From contig MARA01000020.1 in NCBI GenBank assembly GCA_001792895.1, positions 124,001 to 188,000 of the forward strand: DNA of 64,000 bases, given 5' to 3'. Shown piece after piece: positions 57,601-64,000 of the stretch. Each line of letters starts with the position of its first letter. The first letter of the stretch is position 1. The notes beneath the pieces were generated by a model. The model was not told the DNA's origin. It did not search any database and saw nothing but the letters and a program-made list of their open reading frames with translations. The position numbers and the translations under genes were made by a program. The stretch comes from Lentinus brumalis. Its lineage: Eukaryota; Basidiomycota; Agaricomycetes; Polyporales; Polyporaceae.

Positions 57601-60600
57601 CAGCTACGACGGTGGACGGTGACACACGGATATTCTTCTGGGCTTGTGAGTGTTCTTTTCGGGCCGCGTATACTTAATCGGTCAGCGAGGTTGACGACGC
57701 CCGTTGTCCCGTTGTGTGCACCAGTCAAGGACGTGAAGAAGGACGAGGAGCTGCTGCTGGGCTATGGAGAGGGATACTGGGCGAACTGCGACGTGCCAAG
57801 CAGCGACGAGGAGCGGTTCGATGCGGAGGAATATGGCGACCAGGATGGGGAAGAGACACTCGACGAGGAGGACCTGCTAGCCGCGGACGGGGATGGGGAC
57901 GAAAAGGACGAGCTCGAGGATGAGTGGGTCAGGAGCGGGACACATGCGTCACGTCAAGAGTAGGCGAAGGAGAAATGTGAGCTCGTCGTCTGTGGCATTG
58001 TGCAGTGGGCGAGGTCTTGGATCCCTAGATATTCACGACATATATAACATTTGTAACGGTACATCTACGAGTTGGAAGATTCAAATTTCCATGCCTTCTC
58101 GACTTCGAGGAGCGACTTGAAGGTCTCGTCGAGAGTTCCTTCCGACCCAATACACTGCTTTATGCCGAGGGCCTCCCGAGCACGCGTAATGTCGCTCTTC
58201 GACAGCGGGCCCGGCAGCGAAGGGGCGTCCTCCAGGGTCGGGAGACGGTCCCTCAGCTCGGAGAACTACTCGGCGACGTACTCAACCACCTCGGTGTAGA
58301 CGGCCGGCTCCGGGGCCGCGACAATGTAGCGCTTGTTGCGGATGTCCCCGCCGGCGGGGACCTTGTACTGGTGGCAAGGTCGCACTCCGGGTGCTCTTCG
58401 ACGAACTTCCACGCAGCCTCTTCGGCGAGGATCTTGCTGCCCACGTAGGTGTAGAAAGGGTTGTGGTTCCCGTTGGTGATATCCTCGCGAGTCGCCTTCC
58501 CGTAATCTGAATGCGTTGGTGAGACTCGGAGAAGGCTAGATATACGTTCCCATCGAGCAGCTGAGTCACGATATGTGTGCCAAGGAAGCCGGAGGCACCA
58601 GTGACCTATGAACAACGCTAATTACACTCGCAGCGATATGCAGACCGACAGATTACGCACTAAGATCAATGCATGTGGGGAGACAGACATGGTTCGCGTT
58701 GCAGTACAAACGCTGGAGAGGAAGGGGATGCGGTAGCTGGTGGATGTCGGAAGGGTCACATCAAGCAGCCGACTTTTGAGCCACGAGAGCCATAGGGTCG
58801 GGCACCATGTCATCTTCGGCGTTGAGGGTTCTAGCTTTAGCTGGCCGGCGGAAAAGGAGTCACCAATACTTAGAAGATCGATGGTGGTTTGGTTGATGAC
58901 GAAGGAAATCCTTACTATGATCCACTTGGAACGTCGTCGTGACAATTGACTCTCCCAGGTGGATTATCTTACAAGCCATCGGTCGTGTCATACTTACCAC
59001 AGGCCACATCTGTGGTTACGAATCGCCCGAGGGCCAGTCCGCTTAGGTTACACACGGAGTGCCCACGTCTGTCATCTCGGACGAGTTCAGCAAGAACCAG
59101 CACTTACATGAGCCACTCTGGCCATCTCACCTCAGTGCGAGCACCGCTGAGGAGCACGGCCGCCATTCGTTACTGATGTTGTGATGTTGCCATCGGCTTG
59201 GGAGAGAGAACCAAGTTCAAGCTTCCCAAATTTGTTTCGCAGATCTCGGGGTGTGACCCGAGTCAGTTGCGAGTCAGAGCGTCACAGCGTTATGCGCGTT
59301 CCAGTAGCGCGAGGTCGCTTGAACTGCAACCACGACGTCAACGGCTGAACTAGAATCCTCTCTCTCTCCGAGATCCACCTCTCAGAACTGCTCTAGAATG
59401 CGTTGAAAATGATGGACTCAGTCCCCGACTACGCACCTATGTCACACCCCGAGGAGGATCTTGACGAAGATCAACAGCGTGAGTCGAACTACGCGCAACG
59501 TGTCCGGGAGCACATGCGTGTCCCAAAGATGATAGTGGAGGCGTATTGTGAAACGTGGCACGAGTTCTACCGCTGGGAAGAGCCTTACTGTGAAAATACA
59601 CTGACATCTTTGCAGGCGCCTTTGCAGACCGAGTCCGCGCTTCTGGCATCTTACGACAGGCTCCTGGAGGATACGAGCTCTGCGTCCAACGGCTTGGAGG
59701 AATCGATGCAGTTAGACTCACCTGTGGCCTCCCCATCTCCATCGATCACCATCTCATCCACAGATCTCGACGGTCATGGAAGTGAATATGATCACGAAGA
59801 GGTCGTGTCGATTAGCTTCCTTTCTATTGCGTCGTTCGCATATCCGAAGTACGAGTCTTGCACACCGGCCGTTCGGAGCATCTTCCATTGCCGCGGTCAG
59901 CAAGAGCTTGGATTTATTCCGTACGCCGACGAACCAGGCTTTCAGGTGATCATTTACGCAGGCTTGTACAACACGTTTGCATGGCAGACGTCCTGGTATG
60001 ACGTTGACTGTACGTTCTCTCTCCTCGCCTATGACTACACACCGCAGATCTCAAATACGGTTGGTGGCTGGTAGTCAAACTAATTGCGTTGTCTGCGACG
60101 TGGGTGTTGCACGGTGCTGGGATATCGTCGCTGTCTATTGACGAGCAGCAGATCCCTTTCTTCCCTACAATCACGGGGGGAGCTGGACTACTGTCCACTA
60201 TGCATAACCGGTACGTTCGCATTGCCTCAAAATGCAGCCGAACCGAGTCAACTGACGTTGAATCTATTCTCCACCTGCAGCGATCTCATCAAATGGGGCA
60301 CGTCGGTCTCTTCCGACGAGCTCAGCCTCTCTTTCGAAGAGCCTAGCCTCCTGTGCAACGAGAGCAGCGTCTCTTACCAAGAGCTCCGCGTCCTTGAGGC
60401 GACGTCTCAGGGATCTGCGCAACAACCCAGCTTGTGGAAGTCCGTGAGTCGCAACGACTCACTTTTCTGCCGCAGTATTTCTTGTGTCCAAGCTTTGTGC
60501 ACGATGCACAGTCCGTATCTCACTCTCCGATGTCCGCTTTCTGATATTGCTCACTGTCACTGTCTAGAACATACAAAACATCCGCTCAAACACGCAAAGC

Positions 60601-63600
60601 ATCGCAAGTCGAACCAGAAATACGCAGTCGACACTTCATGGGCTGGACAGGAGGACGAGCACAGCCCATGCGAAGCGAACTGTTATCGCCTTCAGCAGGA
60701 CGTCGTCACAGTGCGTGTTTCGCCTCCATAGGCTTGGAGTTCCGGACTACTGCTGACAAGGTGGAAAGGACGACGACCCGTTGATCGTCAGCGGCGATGT
60801 ATGCGATGTCCTCAAGATATTCCCGGACGTATCCATGTGCAAGCTTGCAAGCCTCTGCCGCGTCGACTGCCGGGATGTGAGTACGGGTTTCATGTGGTTC
60901 TAACTTTGGTCGGGCTGATACTACCGTTACTCGCAGGTATACCATCACCGACTCCTCCTTCTCCCCCGGAAGCATTCGACGATTCCTCGCGACGAAGACG
61001 ACAATTGTCTCGCCGCACCAGTAGGATTCGAGCAGGGGTAAGCTATCCTGCATATGTCTTACCCGCACTGTATCATGCTTCATTTCTGAACCAACGCCGA
61101 CGTAGGCAGGACCCATACCTCTGTGACCATAACGGACCTTGCATACCCGAAATCTGTGCATGTGCAAGAGACGACAGGCGATGCTGCCGGAGGTGTAGCT
61201 GCTTCGGGCGATGTGAGCCTTCCTACGTCTACACAGTCTGTACTGCTACTGACATCGTGTGCCATACTGGCAGGCGCGAGGCGGAAGGATACAGCTCCAC
61301 CGCCGAAAGGTGCGCGCGACACGCGCCAAGGATGTGCCTGCAAGGACGGCATCTGCAAGCGCGGATCGTGTCCATGCCAGTGTTCCAAGGATCGATGGGA
61401 GTGCAGCCCCGAGCTCTGCAGCAGCGTGAGTGGTCGGAAGCATTCGTGCGCCTACATGGACATGCAGCGGGAAGAGCAGCCGGTATGTGGTCGCGGTCTC
61501 TTCTAACTCTCGATGTGCCCGTTCAACTGTATGGCTACTGAGGCCGTTATGTTCCATATGCGCAGGACATCGTCATCAAGCAAGGTCGTATGGCCTTGGT
61601 GCATTCGCAAACAGTGATATCCCAAGATGGACCTATCTTGGAGGTGAGTTCCCGAGTCTCCTGCTCTATCCCAGATCACTATATCTATCACGATGCTCAT
61701 CCCCGTTTCTTCTACCCGCGGAAGAGTACGTCGCAGAAATGTTTCCTATGCCCCCAGACGCATCCGACTCCGAGGACGAAAGGTATGTCATCTGCGCGAG
61801 CAACCCCTGAGGCCTGAGCTGATTCGATTGTGTGTCGCTACGACTGTAGATTTGATGAGGCCGAACGGAGGGTCAACAACCATCGCAAGTTGAACTACAT
61901 GTTCACCGTCGCAAGAAGCAACACGAAGCCCGGCGATTGTATCACCTTGCTCGACGCTGCCACGGCCGGAAATCCGATGCGGTACTTCAACGACTCGACG
62001 GAGGCCGAGCTCAACGTCCACGCGGACAGTAAGTTAATATTCTTACATACATACGCTCAACTGCCTATCACTCACCGGCGTTCCGATGACCCCAGCGGTG
62101 ACTGTGGACGGAGACAGGCGCATCAAGCTATGGGCCAGTGAGTCTCGAGCTTCAAATCCCTCTGTGGCACTGTACATAGCATACTGACACGCGTCCTCCG
62201 CCCCACCTATAGAGAAGAACATCAAGAAGGGTCAGGAGCTTCTCCTGGGCTACGGCCCGGGATACTGGCTGAACGACGAGCAGCCAAACAGCGACGAGAA
62301 GCGGGTCGACACAGAAAGCGTGACACTCGCAGACGAACAAGACAAGGACGAAGTCGGCAGGGGGAGAGTCGCACAGCGTGCGATGACGACGAGAAAGACA
62401 ATGCATAAGTTAGTGTCTGTTGTACAACAGGGTATAGACCGTCTGAGAGCGCGAGAGCCGGAGTCTACCAGCCCCACCCTGCCTGCTGCAGCAGCGTGTT
62501 TGTGAGCTTCTCCGGGGCTGGCGGAAGTGACAGAGAGCTCGCTCCGCCACTGAGAAAAACGTGAGCACGGTGATCATCCAGCGTGAGGGAGTGTGATACT
62601 CACGAGTAGAAGCCTTTGATGAGGTTCTCGACGTCCTCCGGGGGCATCTTGATATCTGCACGTCATCACGTCAGTCCAAGCAAGGCTCACAGCGCGGCTC
62701 TGCTCACATTTCTGCGGGTCTGAGGGAAGGGGCTGATCAGCCTGGAACCACGCAACGAGACAGCGACGGCACACTCACTCTTGCTGAACTCCTTCCCCAA
62801 GTTCCGCTGGATGAACCTCTGCAACGACGGCACGACGAGCTTCACCGCCTCGTCCGCGACCTGCGCGCGCCCCTCGGGGTCGTCCGCCAGCACCCGCGCC
62901 ATCTGGTGCCGCTCCGTGACCTCGTCCAGCAGGTCGAAGAACCGGTTGAACTTCTCCTTCACCGCGCTCTTCCCCTTGTCCTTCTCGTCGATCAGCGTCT
63001 GCAGCAGCGGCGAGAAGTTCGCGTCAAAGTACCCCGCCTTGGCGACGCGGAAGTTGCTGTTCAGCAGCTCCTGCGACGGCCGCGACAGGATCGCGGTGAT
63101 CGCCGAGCGCTCCACGAGCAGCTGCGTGCGCAGGAACGAGACGTTGTTGAGCAGGAAGATCGCGCCGAACGCGGGCCGCTTGTTCATGCGCGAGAGCGCG
63201 AGCAGCGACTGGATCACGGCGTTCACGACGTCGTCTGCGAGAGCGCGTCAGAACAAGTTGCGGGCAAACGCGGGAGAACGTACATGTGTAGTGCTCGACG
63301 ATCGTCTTGTCGTCTAGCTCCGCCGGCTTCGTCTTCCCGACCTGTGCGCCTTCGCCCATCCGCCAGTTTCCGTCGCCGAGGGTCAGCAGTGCCGACGCTG
63401 CAGCATCTTTCACGGCCAGCAGCCGCTCCAGAAATTGCACGGTCTGACCATCAGGACATCAGCGCTCGCTCCGACTACAGCACCATGCAGTGCGCACCGA
63501 AATCGTGAACTCCGCGAGGCCCGTCCCCGTCTCTCCGCCCTTGCCCAGGCCCGCCATGCGGATGTCCGCGAGGAACTCGGGGAAGCTGCGCAGACAGGAT

Positions 63601-64000
63601 GCGCGGATAGAGTGCAGACCCTCCTTGAGCTCGTTGTCCTTCCGGTCCGCGCGCTTGGACATGATGTCCGTCCACAGGTTCTGTTCCTTGCTGAGGGCCT
63701 CGTACGCAGAAAGCGCGAGAAACGTGTTCTTGTTGAGGTTGCGCTTGATCAGGGACCCGAGCGAGCCGAGGATGGACGTGAAGAGCGTCGTGAGGGGCGT
63801 GATGAGCGTGGCGAACGTCGAGCCGAGTGCGTTCGGTGTGTTGAGAGGTGCGAGCTCGGTGAGCAGACTGTATTCTTCCTGTAGCGGCCCATGAGTCGAC
63901 TTGTGGACTGCCATAAATCATGGGAAGACTCACGTTCGCGACATTGAGAAGGTCCCGCGTCCATCTCCCCACCTCCTGGCCTGCAGTGACACCGTCGATC

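Overview
The window comes from a filamentous basidiomycete, most likely an Agaricomycete of the wood-decay (polypore) type. The signs are intron-dense genes with 45-70 nt GT-AG introns, very small exons, GC-rich coding DNA, and typical fungal genes (Atg18, Exo70, the CCAAT-binding subunit Hap3/NF-YB, a large non-myristoylated G-alpha, F-box and BTB proteins). I cannot name the species. Exon structures were worked out by hand from splice signals and reading-frame continuity, so ends are good to the base only where both the frame and paralogues agree.

Layout. 1-7.2 kb: an atypical G-alpha gene, an intronless unknown gene, decayed repeats and a small helical secreted protein. 8-38 kb: an accessory region with a dispersed array of 11 genes (SSP1-SSP11) for small secreted cysteine-rich proteins that look like two-motif beta/gamma-crystallin domains. 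Four paralogous NAD(P)-dependent short-chain dehydrogenases (SDR1-SDR4), a BTB gene, a nonautonomous hAT element and pseudogene scraps are interleaved with them. 38-49 kb: F-box protein, omega-like glutathione transferase, two cupins flanking a serine beta-lactamase-like gene, and an unknown basic protein. 49-55 kb: two tandem NF-YB genes around an isoprenylcysteine methyltransferase, then Atg18. 55-64 kb: two tandem E(z)-like CXC-SET genes separated by a dead aldehyde-reductase gene, and the 3' part of EXO70.

The most unusual signal is in the SSP family. In every member a 7-nt micro-exon (10 nt in one; used twice in SSP10) sits between the two crystallin-like halves and supplies the opening residues of the second half, usually including an aromatic. 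It always has one spare base on each side, so skipping it would shift the frame. All members have a TATA box, and seven of the eleven also carry the 11-bp element GAGCTGCGCTC between TATA box and start codon. This points to a young, co-regulated, actively duplicating secreted-protein family with a micro-exon that gene predictors would miss.

Duplication followed by decay is a theme of the window: one SSP gene, one NF-YB copy and one E(z) copy each carry an apparent 1-nt frameshift, and the beta-lactamase-like gene has no ATG where its reading frame begins.
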